A stretch of 64,000 nt of DNA from Streptococcus sp. 'caviae' (GTDB lineage Bacteria; Bacillota; Bacilli; Lactobacillales; Streptococcaceae), in NCBI RefSeq assembly GCF_001937065.1, contig NZ_MOWR01000002.1:62001-126000 (forward strand). Direction: 5' to 3'. The notes under the pieces were generated by a model, which did no database searches, was not told the origin of the DNA, and worked only from the letters and a program-made list of their open reading frames with translations. Within the stretch, counting starts at the first letter, position 1. Each line of letters begins with the position of its first letter. Shown piece by piece: positions 19,435-29,648 of this stretch. The translations under genes and the position numbers were made by a program.

Positions 19435-19624
19435 AGAAAATTTACAGGAATTAGAGGAAATTGTCGGGAAACTCGAAAACGGTGATGTTCCTCTGGAAGA
19501 AGCCATTGCTGAATTTCAAAAGGGCATGGTGCTCTCTAAGGATTTGCAGAAGACTCTGGAATCAGCCGAGAAGACCCTGGTAAAGGTTATGCAGGCTGAT
19601 GGCAGCGAAGCGGAAATGGACTGA
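19409..19624 (+). CDS. xseB: Exodeoxyribonuclease VII small subunit
   Basis: This 71-residue helical protein has the XseB pattern ([24 protein letters not shown]). It packs on the XseA coiled coil. It overlaps xseA by 26 nt and is followed within 2 nt by ispA. Confidence 0.96.
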   Translation: MSNKKKTFEENLQELEEIVGKLENGDVPLEEAIAEFQKGMVLSKDLQKTLESAEKTLVKVMQADGSEAEMD

Positions 19625-19626
19625 TT

Positions 19627-20496
19627 GTGGATAAGAAGATTACAAAAATTGACCAAGCTCTGCAGGACTACTATGCTCAAGAGGCCGTTTCCAAAGATCT
19701 TATTGATGCTGTCTTGTATTCCATTCATGCGGGTGGCAAGCGGATCAGACCCTTATTGTTTCTGGAAGTGCTGCAGGGGTTTGGGTTGAGCTTAACAGAA
19801 GCTCACTATCAAGTGGCGGCAAGTCTGGAGATGGTTCACACAGGCAGTCTCATTCATGATGATCTGCCTGCTATGGATAATGATGACTACCGGCGGGGAC
19901 AGCTGACCAATCATAAAAAATTTGACGAAGCAACAGCGATTCTGGCGGGTGACAGTCTTTTTCTGGACCCTTTTGGTTTGCTGGCCAAGGCTGACTTAGC
20001 AGATAAGATCAAAATACGCTTGGTAGCCGAATTGTCGGAAGCTTCAGGAACCTATGGCATGGTTGGCGGTCAGATGCTGGATATTAAAGGTGAGCACGTT
20101 CAGCTGGATTTGACTGATTTAGCCAAGATTCATGCCAATAAGACAGGAAAACTTTTGACTTTTCCTTTTGTGGCTGCGGGAATTACAGCAGAGCTGCCGG
20201 AAAAAGCCATCGGTCAGCTTCGTCGAGCGGGAGAATTGGTTGGCTTAGCCTTTCAGGTACGTGATGATATTTTGGATGTAACAGCGGATTTTGCTGAAAT
20301 AGGTAAGACACCGCAAAAGGATTTGGCTGCTGAAAAATCAACCTATCCCAGCCTTTTGGGGCTGGATGAATCGTATGCTGTTTTAAACGATGCCCTTAAT
20401 CAGGCCAAGGTCATTTTTCAAACATTTGCCTCAGACGGCTCCTTTGACAGCAGTGCTATTGAAATGATGATAGAAAGGTTGCGCCTCCATGCCTAA
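19627..20496 (+). CDS. ispA: Farnesyl diphosphate synthase (geranyltranstransferase)
   Basis: This 289-residue all-helical prenyltransferase adds isopentenyl diphosphate to make farnesyl diphosphate, the precursor of undecaprenyl phosphate. The first Asp-rich motif is at residues 77-83 (D-D-L-P-A-M-D), and the second is D-D-I-L-D near 211. The start is GTG, just after the xseB stop, so translation is coupled. It overlaps tlyA by 8 nt. Confidence 0.95.
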   Translation: MDKKITKIDQALQDYYAQEAVSKDLIDAVLYSIHAGGKRIRPLLFLEVLQGFGLSLTEAHYQVAASLEMVHTGSLIHDDLPAMDNDDYRRGQLTNHKKFDEATAILAGDSLFLDPFGLLAKADLADKIKIRLVAELSEASGTYGMVGGQMLDIKGEHVQLDLTDLAKIHANKTGKLLTFPFVAAGITAELPEKAIGQLRRAGELVGLAFQVRDDILDVTADFAEIGKTPQKDLAAEKSTYPSLLGLDESYAVLNDALNQAKVIFQTFASDGSFDSSAIEMMIERLRLHA

Positions 20497-21316
20497 GGAA
20501 AGAGTGGATGTTTTAGCTTATAAACAAGGCCTCTTTGATACCAGAGAACAGGCTAAACGGGGAGTGATGGCCGGTTTGGTTGTCAATGTCATCAATGGGG
20601 AACGTTATGATAAACCCGGCGAAAAAATTGATGCGGCAACTGAATTAAAATTAAAGGGCGAAAAGTTAAAATATGTCAGCCGCGGCGGACTCAAGCTGGA
20701 AAAGGCTTTAGATGTTTTTTCCATTTCGGTGGACAATCTGATAACCCTTGATATTGGCGCCTCAACAGGCGGTTTTACGGACGTCATGCTGAAAAATGGT
20801 GCCAAGTTTGTTTATGCGGTTGATGTCGGAACCAATCAGTTAGTCTGGAAACTGCGTCAGGATGAGCGCGTGCTGAGCATGGAGCAGTACAACTTTCGCT
20901 ATGCAGAGCCTAAGGATTTTAAGCAGGGTCAGCCGGCCTTTGCCTCTATTGATGTCAGTTTCATTTCACTGTCCTTGATACTGCCGGCGCTCTTTAAGGT
21001 CTTAAAGGACCAAGGACAGGTTGTTGCACTGATTAAACCTCAGTTTGAGGCCGGCCGAGAACTGATTGGCAAACATGGGGTTGTTAAGGACAGGCAGGTT
21101 CATAAAAACGTCTTGAAAGACGTGACAGCTTTTGCAACAGATTGCGGATTTACAGTTAAGGGGCTGGATTTTTCACCCATTCAGGGCGGGCACGGCAATA
21201 TTGAATTTTTAGCCCATTTAGAAAAATCGGACCAGCCTGAAAATAAGGCTGCAGCAAGTATTGAGACTGTTGTTGACCAAGCACACGAGGAATTTAAAAA
21301 GAATGAAAAAGCGTGA
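20489..21316 (+). CDS. tlyA: TlyA-type rRNA 2'-O-methyltransferase (hemolysin A family)
   Basis: The 275-residue protein has an N-terminal S4 RNA-binding domain (residues 4-65) and an FtsJ/RrmJ-like methyltransferase domain with the SAM motif L-D-I-G-A-S-T-G-G-F-T near residue 87. Family members methylate ribosomal RNA; the haemolysin label is historical. It is embedded in the xseA-recN operon and overlaps argR by 14 nt. Confidence 0.93.
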   Translation: MPKERVDVLAYKQGLFDTREQAKRGVMAGLVVNVINGERYDKPGEKIDAATELKLKGEKLKYVSRGGLKLEKALDVFSISVDNLITLDIGASTGGFTDVMLKNGAKFVYAVDVGTNQLVWKLRQDERVLSMEQYNFRYAEPKDFKQGQPAFASIDVSFISLSLILPALFKVLKDQGQVVALIKPQFEAGRELIGKHGVVKDRQVHKNVLKDVTAFATDCGFTVKGLDFSPIQGGHGNIEFLAHLEKSDQPENKAAASIETVVDQAHEEFKKNEKA

Positions 21317-21767
21317 ACGTTTAGAGTTAATCAAAAAGATTGTTTTAGAAAATGACATCGAAACCCAAAATGAATTGGTTGGGCTTTTAGAAAAAGAAGG
21401 TCTGCAGGCAACACAGGCGACTATTTCCCGTGATATTAATGAAGTGGGGATTATTAAGGTGCCGACTGCAAACGGCCGGTATATCTATGGTCTGTCTAAA
21501 GGAAACAGCCGCAAAGAAGCTTCTGCGCCTAAACCTGCAGAAAGTTCTGTTAAAGCTGTCTCCGATGAAGTTTCCGGTTTGGAAAATTTCCTTCATATTG
21601 ATGTTGTGCCGGGAACCAGCTACCTGCTTAAACGTTTCTTGCTCGAACGGTTTGAAGGGCTTATCTTTAGTCTGATTGCCGATGATGACAGTCTGCTTTT
21701 GCTGGCTAAAAGTCCTAAGGACAGTAACAGAATCCGTCGGGAAATAAAGACTTGGATGAAAGATTAG
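21303..21767 (+). CDS. argR: Arginine repressor ArgR/AhrC
   Basis: This 154-residue protein has an N-terminal winged helix containing the DNA-contact segment Q-A-T-I-S-R-D-I-N-E near residue 37. The C-terminal arginine-binding hexamerisation domain has the G-T-S-Y-L-L-K-R-F-L core and a conserved D-D-D-S near 130. The start at 21303 gives the family length; the frame is open to 21261 within tlyA but lacks conservation. The regulon probably includes argF in this window, which has ARG-box-like sites. Confidence 0.93.
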   Translation: MKKRERLELIKKIVLENDIETQNELVGLLEKEGLQATQATISRDINEVGIIKVPTANGRYIYGLSKGNSRKEASAPKPAESSVKAVSDEVSGLENFLHIDVVPGTSYLLKRFLLERFEGLIFSLIADDDSLLLLAKSPKDSNRIRREIKTWMKD

Positions 21768-21784
21768 ACTGAAAAGGAGGGAGC

Positions 21785-23443
21785 ATGCTTTTAGAAATTG
21801 CCATAAAAAACTTTGCCATAATCAAAGAAATCTCACTGAGCTTTGAGCAGGGGATGACTGTTTTGACTGGTGAGACAGGTGCCGGGAAATCTATTATCAT
21901 CGATGCCATGAATATGATGCTGGGAAGCAGAGCCAGCACTGATGTCATTCGCCACGGCAGTTCTAAGGCAGAGATTGAAGGCTTCTTCTCCATCGATGCC
22001 AATCCGTTTTTGGAGCAGCTGCTGCAGGATAATGGCATCGAGTATTCCGATGAACTGATTATTCGCCGGGAGATTCTGCAAAACGGCCGCAGTATCAGCC
22101 GTATCAATGGTCAGATGGTTAATTTGAGCACTTTGCGTGCTGTCGGTCAATATTTAGTGGATATTCACGGTCAGCATGACCAAGAAGAGCTCATGCGTCC
22201 GCAAAAACACATCCAGCTGTTAGATGCATTTGGCGATGAGGATTTTCAAACAGTCAAAGAGACCTATCAGGAGCTGTTTGACCGCTATAAAAGCCTGCGC
22301 AAACGTGTCCTTGATCAGCGCAAGAACGAAAAAGAACACCAGGCACGCATTGAGATGCTGGAGTATCAGATAGCTGAGATTGAAGCAGCCGCCCTTAAAT
22401 CAGGCGAAGACCTGAAACTGCAAAAAGAGCGCGATAAGCTTATGAATCACAAGCTTATTGTGGACACCCTGACCAATGCCTATGTTCTGCTGGATAATGA
22501 CGATTTTTCCAGCCTGGCAAATGTCCGCTCTGCCATGAACGATCTGCAAAGTCTGGAAGAATACGATACTGACTACAAGGAATTGTCCGACAGTCTCAGC
22601 GAATCTTATTATATTTTGGAAGATGTCAGCAAGCGTTTGGGAGATATTCTGGACAGTCTGGATTTTGATGCCAATGCCCTAGCCCAGATTGAGGCGCGGA
22701 TAGATACGATCAATACGATTACCCGCAAATACGGCGGTTCAGCAGATGATGTCTTGGATTACTTTGCCAATATCACCAAGGAATATGATCATTTAACAGG
22801 AAATGATCTGTCTTTGGACGGTATTGAAAAAGACTTAAAATCGCTGGAGCAGTCTTTACTGGCATCAGCGGCAGAGCTCAGCCAAAAGCGCCATGCCATT
22901 GCGGATCACCTGTCCAAAGAAATCAAGCAGGAATTAAAAGAGCTTTACATGGATAAGGCCGATTTCAAAGTGGTTTTCACCAAGGGAAAGTTCAACCGTG
23001 AGGGAAATGAAAACGTTGAGTTTTATATTTCAGCAAATCCGGGAGAAGGCTTCAAACCTTTGGTTAAGGTAGCTTCCGGCGGAGAACTGTCTCGCTTGAT
23101 GCTGGCCATTAAATCGACCTTTTCCCGCCGTGAGGATAAGACCAGCATTGTTTTTGATGAGGTTGATACCGGTGTATCAGGCCGCGTGGCGCAGGCCATA
23201 GCTCAAAAGATTTATAAGATTGGCCGACACGGTCAAGTTCTGGCTATTTCACACCTCCCTCAGGTTATTGCCATCAGTGATTATCAATATTTCATTGAAA
23301 AGCAAAGCGATGAGGACTCTACTGTTTCAACTGTCCATCTTCTGAGCCCGGATGAACGAGTTGAAGAAATTGCCAAGATGCTGGCAGGAGACAATGTCAC
23401 CCCAGCTGCCCGTCAGCAGGCCAGAGAATTGCTGAGTAAATGA
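21785..23443 (+). CDS. recN: DNA repair protein RecN
   Basis: This 552-residue SMC-like ATPase acts in double-strand break repair. Walker A G-E-T-G-A-G-K-S is at residues 29-36. A long central coiled coil spans about 150-360, and the C-terminal half carries signature S-G-G-E-L-S-R-L and Walker B I-V-F-D-E-V-D-T-G. AAGGAGGGAG precedes the ATG. It is the last gene of the operon; a weak hairpin (AAAGG/CCTTT near 23570-23600) may end transcription. Confidence 0.97.
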   Translation: MLLEIAIKNFAIIKEISLSFEQGMTVLTGETGAGKSIIIDAMNMMLGSRASTDVIRHGSSKAEIEGFFSIDANPFLEQLLQDNGIEYSDELIIRREILQNGRSISRINGQMVNLSTLRAVGQYLVDIHGQHDQEELMRPQKHIQLLDAFGDEDFQTVKETYQELFDRYKSLRKRVLDQRKNEKEHQARIEMLEYQIAEIEAAALKSGEDLKLQKERDKLMNHKLIVDTLTNAYVLLDNDDFSSLANVRSAMNDLQSLEEYDTDYKELSDSLSESYYILEDVSKRLGDILDSLDFDANALAQIEARIDTINTITRKYGGSADDVLDYFANITKEYDHLTGNDLSLDGIEKDLKSLEQSLLASAAELSQKRHAIADHLSKEIKQELKELYMDKADFKVVFTKGKFNREGNENVEFYISANPGEGFKPLVKVASGGELSRLMLAIKSTFSRREDKTSIVFDEVDTGVSGRVAQAIAQKIYKIGRHGQVLAISHLPQVIAISDYQYFIEKQSDEDSTVSTVHLLSPDERVEEIAKMLAGDNVTPAARQQARELLSK

Positions 23444-23686
23444 GTAAGCAGTGTAAAAAATAGCTCTCAGATGTGGCAGTGTCATCCTTGTAAAAGGGTA
23501 AAGAAAGTCGCTTTTACTGATAAATAAGCCCGGTACCTATCGAAGAAATTCCTTTTAGTCAAGAATCTTAAAAGGCTGCAGTGCCTTTAGACTTTTTCTT
23601 CTGCAAAATTTCCCCTAAAAGGTGATTATTTGGTATAATAAAAGCGATACTATAAAATTAGAAAGCTAAATGAAACAGGATCAAAA

Positions 23687-24526
23687 ATGAGCAAAATTAA
23701 AATTGTCACCGATTCGTCGATTACGATCGAGCCTGAGTTGGTTAAGGAATTGGATATTACGGTGGTTCCCTTAACTGTTATGGTTGACGGTGTGGTTTAT
23801 TCCGATAATAATCTTAAGGAGGAAGGTCAGTTTCGCGCCCTGGCTAAAAACAGCAAGACGCTTCCTAAGACCAGCCAGCCGCCTGTGGGATTATTTGCTG
23901 AAACCTATGAGCACCTTCTCAAAGAAGGCGCAGAGCAGATTGTTGCCATCCATATTACCCATGCTTTATCAGGAACGGTTGAAGCCTCGCGTCAGGGAGC
24001 CAATATTGCTGGGGCCAATGTTACTGTTTTGGACTCTTCTTTTACGGATCAGGCCATGAAATTTCAAGTTGTTGCAGCTGCTCGGGCAGCTAAGAACGGC
24101 AGCAGTTTGGAAGAGGTTTTAGCCAAGATTGAAGAAGTAAAACAGAAAACGGAACTGTTCATTGGCGTTTCAACCTTGGAAAATCTGGTTAAAGGCGGAC
24201 GGATTGGCCGTGTCACAGGGCTTATCAGTTCTTTGCTTAATATCAGAGTGGTCATGGAACTCAAAGACCACGTCTTAAATCCCGTTACAAAAGGGCGGGG
24301 CAATAAGACTTTCAATAAATGGCTGGACAGCTTTATTGCTCACATCAAAGATCGGAAAATTGCTGAGATTGGTATTTCTTATGCGGGTACTGCAGAACTT
24401 GCCAAGGGTCTCAGAGATAAATTACAGGCCTATGTTGAAAAAGAAATTGCTGTTTTTGAAACAGGGTCAGTCATTCAGACTCACACAGGTGAAGGAGCTT
24501 TTGCGGTGATGGTGCACTATGAATAA
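23687..24526 (+). CDS. DegV family fatty-acid-binding protein
   Basis: This 279-residue protein has the DegV fold: I-V-T-D-S-S at the N-terminus, a central S-G-T-V-E-A-S-R-Q, and the conserved V-x-T-L-E-N-L-x-K-G-G-R-I-G-R. Members bind long-chain fatty acids (FakB family), and some hand them to the kinase FakA for phosphorylation; no fakA is in the window. The promoter is GGTATAAT near 23633. The next gene overlaps its end by 8 nt. Confidence 0.9.
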   Translation: MSKIKIVTDSSITIEPELVKELDITVVPLTVMVDGVVYSDNNLKEEGQFRALAKNSKTLPKTSQPPVGLFAETYEHLLKEGAEQIVAIHITHALSGTVEASRQGANIAGANVTVLDSSFTDQAMKFQVVAAARAAKNGSSLEEVLAKIEEVKQKTELFIGVSTLENLVKGGRIGRVTGLISSLLNIRVVMELKDHVLNPVTKGRGNKTFNKWLDSFIAHIKDRKIAEIGISYAGTAELAKGLRDKLQAYVEKEIAVFETGSVIQTHTGEGAFAVMVHYE

Positions 24527-25370
24527 AAAACTTCCTAAAGGACTTGCTTTTTTTCTTGCAGGCCTTCTTATTTTCAGTCTCTTATTTTACTTTTTAATTC
24601 CGGTCAGAGAGTCCGGCCTGAAGCACTTGGGGCAGAAGCTGTCGATAAAGAAATCAGCGACCTTTAATTATGTTGCAATCGGAGATTCCCTGACAGAGGG
24701 TGTTGGGGACACAACAGAGCAGGGCGGTTTTATTCCGCTGCTGTCACAGGAACTGCAGACAAGCTACCATTATGATGTAGCCAGCAATAATTACGGGGTT
24801 TCAGGCAATACCAGCCAGCAGATTCTGACACGGATGTCTGAAGAAAAAAAGATTCAAAAAAGTCTTACAAGGGCTAATCTGATGACGCTGACAGTCGGCG
24901 GCAACGATGTTATGGCTGTTATCCGAAAAGATTTGACCAATTTGAAGGCATCTTCTTTTACAAAACCAGCTCAGGTTTATCAGAAACATCTGAGAGAAAT
25001 TATCGAACTGGCCAGACAAAAAAATAAGAACCTGCCTATCTATGTGGTTGGTATCTACAATCCCTATTATTTAAATTTTCCTGATTTGACGCAGATGCAG
25101 GAAATTATTGACAAGTGGAACCAAGGAACACAGAAGGTTACCGCAGAATATGAGAATGTTTATTTTGTATCGATTAATGAATTGCTTTATAAGGGAACTG
25201 ACAGCGGTCAGACAGCTGTTGAAACTCCGAGCAGTGAAAGTGATTCTGGCCAGATAACCAACAATGTCCTTTCCGAGGATGATCGCTTTCATCCCAATAA
25301 TGTCGGTTATCAGATCATGTCAAAAGCAGTAATGGAGAAAATCAGTGAAACAAAAAAGAATTGGAACTAA
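24519..25370 (+). CDS. SGNH/GDSL hydrolase, membrane-anchored (YpmR-like)
   Basis: The 283-residue protein has an N-terminal membrane anchor (residues 9-27). The SGNH blocks are G-D-S-L-T-E-G (block I, about residues 55-61), G-N-T-S, the G-G-N-D block near 128, and the catalytic Asp-His in D-D-R-F-H-P-N near 255. It is expected to be a lipase or esterase facing outward; the substrate is unknown. It overlaps DegV upstream and the YpmS-like gene downstream, matching the ypmR-ypmS pair of Firmicutes. Confidence 0.88.
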   Translation: MNKKLPKGLAFFLAGLLIFSLLFYFLIPVRESGLKHLGQKLSIKKSATFNYVAIGDSLTEGVGDTTEQGGFIPLLSQELQTSYHYDVASNNYGVSGNTSQQILTRMSEEKKIQKSLTRANLMTLTVGGNDVMAVIRKDLTNLKASSFTKPAQVYQKHLREIIELARQKNKNLPIYVVGIYNPYYLNFPDLTQMQEIIDKWNQGTQKVTAEYENVYFVSINELLYKGTDSGQTAVETPSSESDSGQITNNVLSEDDRFHPNNVGYQIMSKAVMEKISETKKNWN

Positions 25371-25944
25371 AAGAAACTGGTGGAAGTGGGGGTTCTTGCT
25401 TTTATTAGCCCTCAACATTGCTTTTTGGGGAGTTATTATCAGTCGAGTAATGGGAGGCTCTGCAGATGCTTCTAAGAGCAGCCAGACGATAACAAATCCG
25501 GTTAAGGTCGGCACCGTTACTACAACTAAGGAAGAGCTCAATCAAACCCTGGCAAGCTACTTAAATGACTATCAGTCTAAAGATATGAACTACAATGTGC
25601 GCCTGACATCAACGAACATTGAATTTCAGGGAAGTTATAAGCTTCTGGGATCTCAGGTGCCGCTCTACATCTATTTTGAGCCTTACCACCTAAAAAGCGG
25701 AGCCATTCAGCTGAAAGTGACCTCAATGTCAGTAGGCAATCTGCCCTTGCCGGAAGCTGAGGTGCTCAGCTACATCAGATCCAGCTACAAGCTGCCAAGT
25801 TTTGTTGAAATTCTCCCCAAGAAGTCTGTTGTTAATATCAATTTGCAAAATATTGACAATGACAGCGGCCTTTATTTGAAATCTACAGCTATCAATTTGG
25901 CAACTGATGAAATAAACTTTGATATTTTAAAGAAAAACCGTTAA
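25345..25944 (+). CDS. YpmS/DUF2140 family membrane-anchored protein
   Basis: This 199-residue protein has an N-terminal transmembrane anchor (residues 13-31) preceded by a very basic start ([10 protein letters not shown]). An extracytoplasmic domain of the YpmS/DUF2140 type follows. The function is unknown. It overlaps the SGNH hydrolase gene by 26 nt, which argues for joint action at the envelope. Confidence 0.85.
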   Translation: MKQKRIGTKRNWWKWGFLLLLALNIAFWGVIISRVMGGSADASKSSQTITNPVKVGTVTTTKEELNQTLASYLNDYQSKDMNYNVRLTSTNIEFQGSYKLLGSQVPLYIYFEPYHLKSGAIQLKVTSMSVGNLPLPEAEVLSYIRSSYKLPSFVEILPKKSVVNINLQNIDNDSGLYLKSTAINLATDEINFDILKKNR

Positions 25945-25959
25945 AACGGCATTAAATAC

Positions 25960-25988
25960 TTGACCTATCTAAGTTTTTTAGGTATGAT
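25960..25988 (+). promoter_or_regulatory. Promoter of hup
   Basis: TTGACC, a 17-bp spacer and TATGAT lie 52 nt before the hup ATG. The near-consensus boxes suit a highly expressed gene. Confidence 0.85.
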
Positions 25989-26039
25989 AGAATCTGTTAA
26001 AGCCTATAAGGCTTATAAAATTATTGGAGGATTTGTTAA

Positions 26040-26315
26040 ATGGCTAACAAACAAGATTTAATTGCAAAAGTTGCAGAAGCTACTGAATTGACTAAGAAAG
26101 ATTCAGCTGCAGCGGTTGATGCTGTATTTTCAGCAGTATCTGAATACCTTGCCAAAGGTGAAAAAGTGCAACTTATCGGTTTTGGTAACTTTGAAGTTCG
26201 CGAACGTGCAGCACGCAAAGGTCGCAACCCTCAAACAGGTGAAGAAATCGAAATTAAAGCTTCTAAAGTTCCAGCATTCAAAGCTGGTAAAGCTCTTAAA
26301 GACGCTGTAAAATAA
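26040..26315 (+). CDS. hup: DNA-binding protein HU
   Basis: This 91-residue nucleoid protein contains the DNA-contacting arm [10 protein letters not shown] near residues 61-70 and the [15 protein letters not shown] core. It bends DNA non-specifically. TTGGAGG lies 10 nt upstream. It is monocistronic, with its own strong promoter and terminator. Confidence 0.98.
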   Translation: MANKQDLIAKVAEATELTKKDSAAAVDAVFSAVSEYLAKGEKVQLIGFGNFEVRERAARKGRNPQTGEEIEIKASKVPAFKAGKALKDAVK

Positions 26316-26329
26316 TTATAGGACAGTCT

Positions 26330-26358
26330 AAAAATCCTGCTTTATGAGCAGGGTTTTT
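26330..26358 (+). terminator. Terminator after hup
   Basis: AAAATCCTGC pairs with GCAGGGTTTT around TTTATGA, followed by T. Confidence 0.85.
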
Positions 26359-26520
26359 GTTATGCTTTAATCTTACGGACAAAAGACAAACTTACTGGAT
26401 TATACTGTTAAAATAAGCCAAGACTGAACTGTTCTTTTACCATTTAAGCCTTCTTTTACGCCTTTAAGTAAAAATAGTGTATAATAGAAAAAGATAAATA
26501 GAAAGGAGCTGGGACTAAGA

Positions 26521-26991
26521 ATGGTACTGCATGTCTATGACAATGATCCAAAACAGGCCGTCTACAATCATGTGTTGACGCACCTTAAGAGAAAGCATAT
26601 TCGTATTACGGAGACCCGCAAGGCAGTTATTGCTTATATGATTAATGCTCACCATCATCCGAGTGCAGAGCAGATTTACCGCGACCTTCTTCCTCAATAT
26701 CCCAGCATGAGTTTAGCGACCGTTTATAACAATCTCAAAGTTTTGATAGATGAAGGCTTTGTTGTAGAGCTCAAACTCAGCAATGATAATACAGCATATT
26801 TTGATTTTATGGGTGATGAGCATCTGCATATTGTTTGCGAGTCCTGCGGTAAGATTACGGATTTTGCAGATGCCGATATTTCTTCAATTGAGGAGGAGGT
26901 ACGCCAGCAAACCGGCTATGACGTCACACGGACGCAGCTTCTGATATATGGCCTTTGTCCGGAATGCCAAAAGAGAGAAAAAAAGATATAA
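26521..26991 (+). CDS. perR: PerR-type Fur-family metalloregulator
   Basis: This 156-residue repressor has a winged helix (residues 20-90, with A-T-V-Y-N-N-L) and a C-terminal dimerisation domain. The structural zinc site is C-E-S-C and C-P-E-C. The regulatory metal ligands of PerR are in place: His in the HHHPSAEQ loop, Asp in F-D-F, and H-x-H in D-E-H-L-H, followed by G-K-I-T-D-F. The resemblance to Bacillus PerR is closer than to Fur or Zur. PerR senses peroxide through metal-catalysed His oxidation. A palindrome resembling its box precedes feoA in this window. Confidence 0.88.
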   Translation: MVLHVYDNDPKQAVYNHVLTHLKRKHIRITETRKAVIAYMINAHHHPSAEQIYRDLLPQYPSMSLATVYNNLKVLIDEGFVVELKLSNDNTAYFDFMGDEHLHIVCESCGKITDFADADISSIEEEVRQQTGYDVTRTQLLIYGLCPECQKREKKI

Positions 26992-27091
26992 AGGCTTAAA
27001 CGAACCAGATGATTTGCCGCCATTTGCGCTTGAAGAAATCTAGGAGAGCCGCTTCTTACATGTACTTATAGCCAAAGGAGAAAGATCTGTT

Positions 27092-27241
27092 ATGGAAAAA
27101 TTGTTTCTCGTTTTTCTCATTGTCTTTTCACTTGCCAAAATGATCAGTGTTATTTTTGTCAGTAAAACAATGGAAGCTTCTGACTTAAAAGCGCAACATC
27201 AGTCTGAGACGGACAGGGATAGTAAAGACGATTTTTCATAA
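27092..27241 (+). CDS. Small single-pass membrane protein, unknown
   Basis: This 49-residue ORF has a hydrophobic N-terminal helix (residues 3-21, E-K-L-F-L-V-F-L-I-V-F-S-L-A) and a polar, acidic tail (S-E-T-D-R-D-S-K-D-D-F-S). AAGGAG lies about 13 nt before the ATG. It follows perR by 100 nt and ends just before a terminator. I do not recognise the family. Confidence 0.55.
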   Translation: MEKLFLVFLIVFSLAKMISVIFVSKTMEASDLKAQHQSETDRDSKDDFS

Positions 27242-27278
27242 AAGAAAGCACCCGCAGCAAATAACTGTAGGTGCTTTT
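27241..27278 (+). terminator. Terminator between convergent genes
   Basis: AAAGCACC (27245-27252) pairs with GGTGCTTT (27270-27277), followed by TT. It separates the small membrane ORF from the convergent old yellow enzyme gene. Confidence 0.65.
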
Positions 27279-27282
27279 CATT

Positions 27283-28320
27283 TTATTTGACCTGTCCGCG
27301 TTCATAGGAATTATTGTAAACCTTAAACTGGTGGTCGTGCAAAATTGCTGCAGCGTCTGCCAGCCAATTAACATTTCGAATCAGACCGCGTCCGATTTCA
27401 ATCAGGTCAGCCTGCTGGGTTTGCAAGAGGTATTCATCTAATTCTGGAGAATTTAGCAGACCGACAGCAGTAGCAGGAATGGACACAGCTTCTTTCATGC
27501 GGCTGGTGTAAGGTGCCTGATAGCCGCCGTAAACGGGAATGTTTGGACGGACATCGAGCAGGCCGCCAGTTGAAACATCAATACAGTCAATGCCGTCGCG
27601 TTCCAGCCAGCGTCCGATATTTTGCCAGTCTTCAATGGTATTTTGTGTGCCGCTCTCATCATAAGCCGTTAATGATAAGCGAATCCAGACAGACCCCTTA
27701 AAATTAGCCTTAATGTGAGGCAGCATTTCCTGAACAAAGCGGTAGCGATTTTTCAGACTGCCGCCGTAACTGTCCTTGCGGTGATTGGTCAGAGGTTCTA
27801 AAAATTGATTGATGAGATAGCCGTGAGCTCCATGCAGTTCAATCAAGTCAAAGCCGGCTTCCTGGGCGCGTTTGGCTGCCGCTGCGAAAGAATTTTGAAC
27901 TCGCTTAATATCTGCCGCCGTCATTTCGCGCGGCTTTCCGTACTCTTGATTATAGGCAATAGGACTCGGGGCAATTTTATCGATAGCGTCAGCGGCTTTT
28001 CGACCGCCATGGCCCAGCTGTACACCGACTTTGGCACCAAAAGCATGCAGCTCATCCACCAAAGATTTCAGTCCCGCAATATGGTCATCACTCCAGATAC
28101 CTAAGTCATTATTTGTTAAACGGCCGTCCGGTTCTACGGCTGTTGCCTCTAAAATAATCAAGCCAACCTGGCCGATAGCGCGGGAACCGTAATGTGTATG
28201 GTGAAAGGGTGTGACTTTTCCATCTTCTTTTTCAACAGCGTACATGCACATGGGCGGCATAACCACTCGGTTTTTTAGTGAAAGCCCTGCGACTTGGGCA
28301 GGTGATAATAATGTTGACAT
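27283..28320 (-). CDS. namA: NADPH dehydrogenase/ene-reductase of the old yellow enzyme family (YqjM/NamA type)
   Basis: This 345-residue FMN-dependent TIM-barrel oxidoreductase reduces activated C=C bonds with NADPH. YqjM-class hallmarks are N-R-V-V-M-P-P-M-C-M-Y (with the flavin-tuning Cys) near residue 17, the substrate-binding H-G-A-H-G-Y-L-I-N-Q-F near 163, and the C-terminal phosphate-binding E-I-G-R-G-L-I-R-N. The physiological substrate is not known. AGGAGG lies about 5 nt upstream. Confidence 0.92.
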   Translation of the reverse strand: MSTLLSPAQVAGLSLKNRVVMPPMCMYAVEKEDGKVTPFHHTHYGSRAIGQVGLIILEATAVEPDGRLTNNDLGIWSDDHIAGLKSLVDELHAFGAKVGVQLGHGGRKAADAIDKIAPSPIAYNQEYGKPREMTAADIKRVQNSFAAAAKRAQEAGFDLIELHGAHGYLINQFLEPLTNHRKDSYGGSLKNRYRFVQEMLPHIKANFKGSVWIRLSLTAYDESGTQNTIEDWQNIGRWLERDGIDCIDVSTGGLLDVRPNIPVYGGYQAPYTSRMKEAVSIPATAVGLLNSPELDEYLLQTQQADLIEIGRGLIRNVNWLADAAAILHDHQFKVYNNSYERGQVK

Positions 28321-28382
28321 CTAACTCCTCCTTTTGATTCTTGCTTTCATTATAGCAGAAGTACTGCTGAAAGAGGAAAATA

Positions 28383-28414
28383 AAGAACCGCCTTCTTTAA
28401 GGAAGCCGGTTCTT
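28383..28414 (-). terminator. Terminator after pyrD (minus strand)
   Basis: AAGAACCG and CGGTTCTT (8-bp arms) enclose a second CTTC/GAAG helix, about 8 nt past the pyrD stop on the minus strand, with a T-rich tract following. Confidence 0.7.
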
Positions 28415-28421
28415 ATAAAGG

Positions 28422-29357
28422 TCAGTCTATATAGTTCAGCTGGCCGCGGAAATCTTCCAGACTGTCATAACCTTTAGCTGTCATGATATCTTTTAATTCT
28501 TTGGTGATGCGCTCGAAAACTTGCGGGCCTTCTTGGTGGAGCGCTGTTCCGATTTGGACCATGCTGGCACCGCAGAGAATATGTTCAAAAGCATCGCGGC
28601 CTGTTTTGACACCGCCTGTACCGATAATTTGAATTGACGGATTGAGATGCTTGTAAAATGCGTGAACATTGGCCAGAGCTGTTGGTTTGACATAGTCACC
28701 GCCAAGTCCGCCAAAGCCGTTTTTGGGTTTAATAACGACTGTTTCATCCTCAATGACCAATCCATTGCCGATGGAGTTAATGCAGTTAACAAAGGTGAGA
28801 GGGTATTTATTGAAAATCGCGGCTGCCTGATCAAAATGCACAATATCAAAATACGGCGGCAGCTTAACACCGAGAGGCTTGGTGAAGTATGAAAAAACTT
28901 CTGCAAGAATCTGATCGGTTGTCTCAAAATCATAGGCAATCTGCGGTTTGCCGGGAACATTGGGGCAGGAAAGATTGAGTTCGACCAGGCCCTGGTAGCT
29001 GCTGGCTTCAACCTCTTTTAAAATTGTATGGGTCTCTTCCGGTGACATACCAACGAGCGAGAGAAAATGATTTTTGCTGCCCGGCTGATCTTGCAGCTCA
29101 ATGACATAGTCCAGATAATATTGGAACCCTTTATTGGGAAGCCCCATTGAGTTGATAGAACCTAGAACCGTATCGGCATAGCGCGGTTCAGGATTGCCTG
29201 CACGCTCTTCAAGAGTGCCGGTTTTAGTCACAAATGACCCTGCCGCAGACTGTTCAATAGCGTCTAATTCTTCACGCGTCATGCAATAGACACCGGCAGC
29301 ATTCATCAGACAATTATCAAAATCAAAAGAGCCGATTGTTGTGTGAGTTGAAACCAT
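28422..29357 (-). CDS. pyrD: Dihydroorotate dehydrogenase, class 1A (fumarate-type)
   Basis: This 311-residue FMN enzyme of pyrimidine synthesis has the catalytic Cys in [13 protein letters not shown] near residue 130, as in the cytosolic class 1A enzymes of lactococci and streptococci that use fumarate as acceptor. It starts M-V-S-T-H-T-T-I-G and carries the [10 protein letters not shown] phosphate site near 247. It stands alone, away from other pyr genes, with a good GGAGG-like site upstream. Confidence 0.95.
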   Translation of the reverse strand: MVSTHTTIGSFDFDNCLMNAAGVYCMTREELDAIEQSAAGSFVTKTGTLEERAGNPEPRYADTVLGSINSMGLPNKGFQYYLDYVIELQDQPGSKNHFLSLVGMSPEETHTILKEVEASSYQGLVELNLSCPNVPGKPQIAYDFETTDQILAEVFSYFTKPLGVKLPPYFDIVHFDQAAAIFNKYPLTFVNCINSIGNGLVIEDETVVIKPKNGFGGLGGDYVKPTALANVHAFYKHLNPSIQIIGTGGVKTGRDAFEHILCGASMVQIGTALHQEGPQVFERITKELKDIMTAKGYDSLEDFRGQLNYID

Positions 29358-29648
29358 GTGACCTCCAAAAAGTTAAATTTTTTCTATTGTAACACTAGAT
29401 ATACGCAGCCGCAAGCTTATTTGAGAATCTTCTTATGATTTTATGGCTTCCTTATGGGTGTCGGTTTCTTTTTATTACCATATTTTTTCGGAAAATTTAC
29501 GTTTTTTCATAGAATATACAGTTATGTTAAATTCGGTCAAATAGTATTGATTTAGAAACATCAAATGTTAAAATAATTTTCAAATACTAAATTAACGCTT
29601 CAAGAGCTTGCTGCAAGCTGATAGAAGTTTAGACAAAGAACACAATAA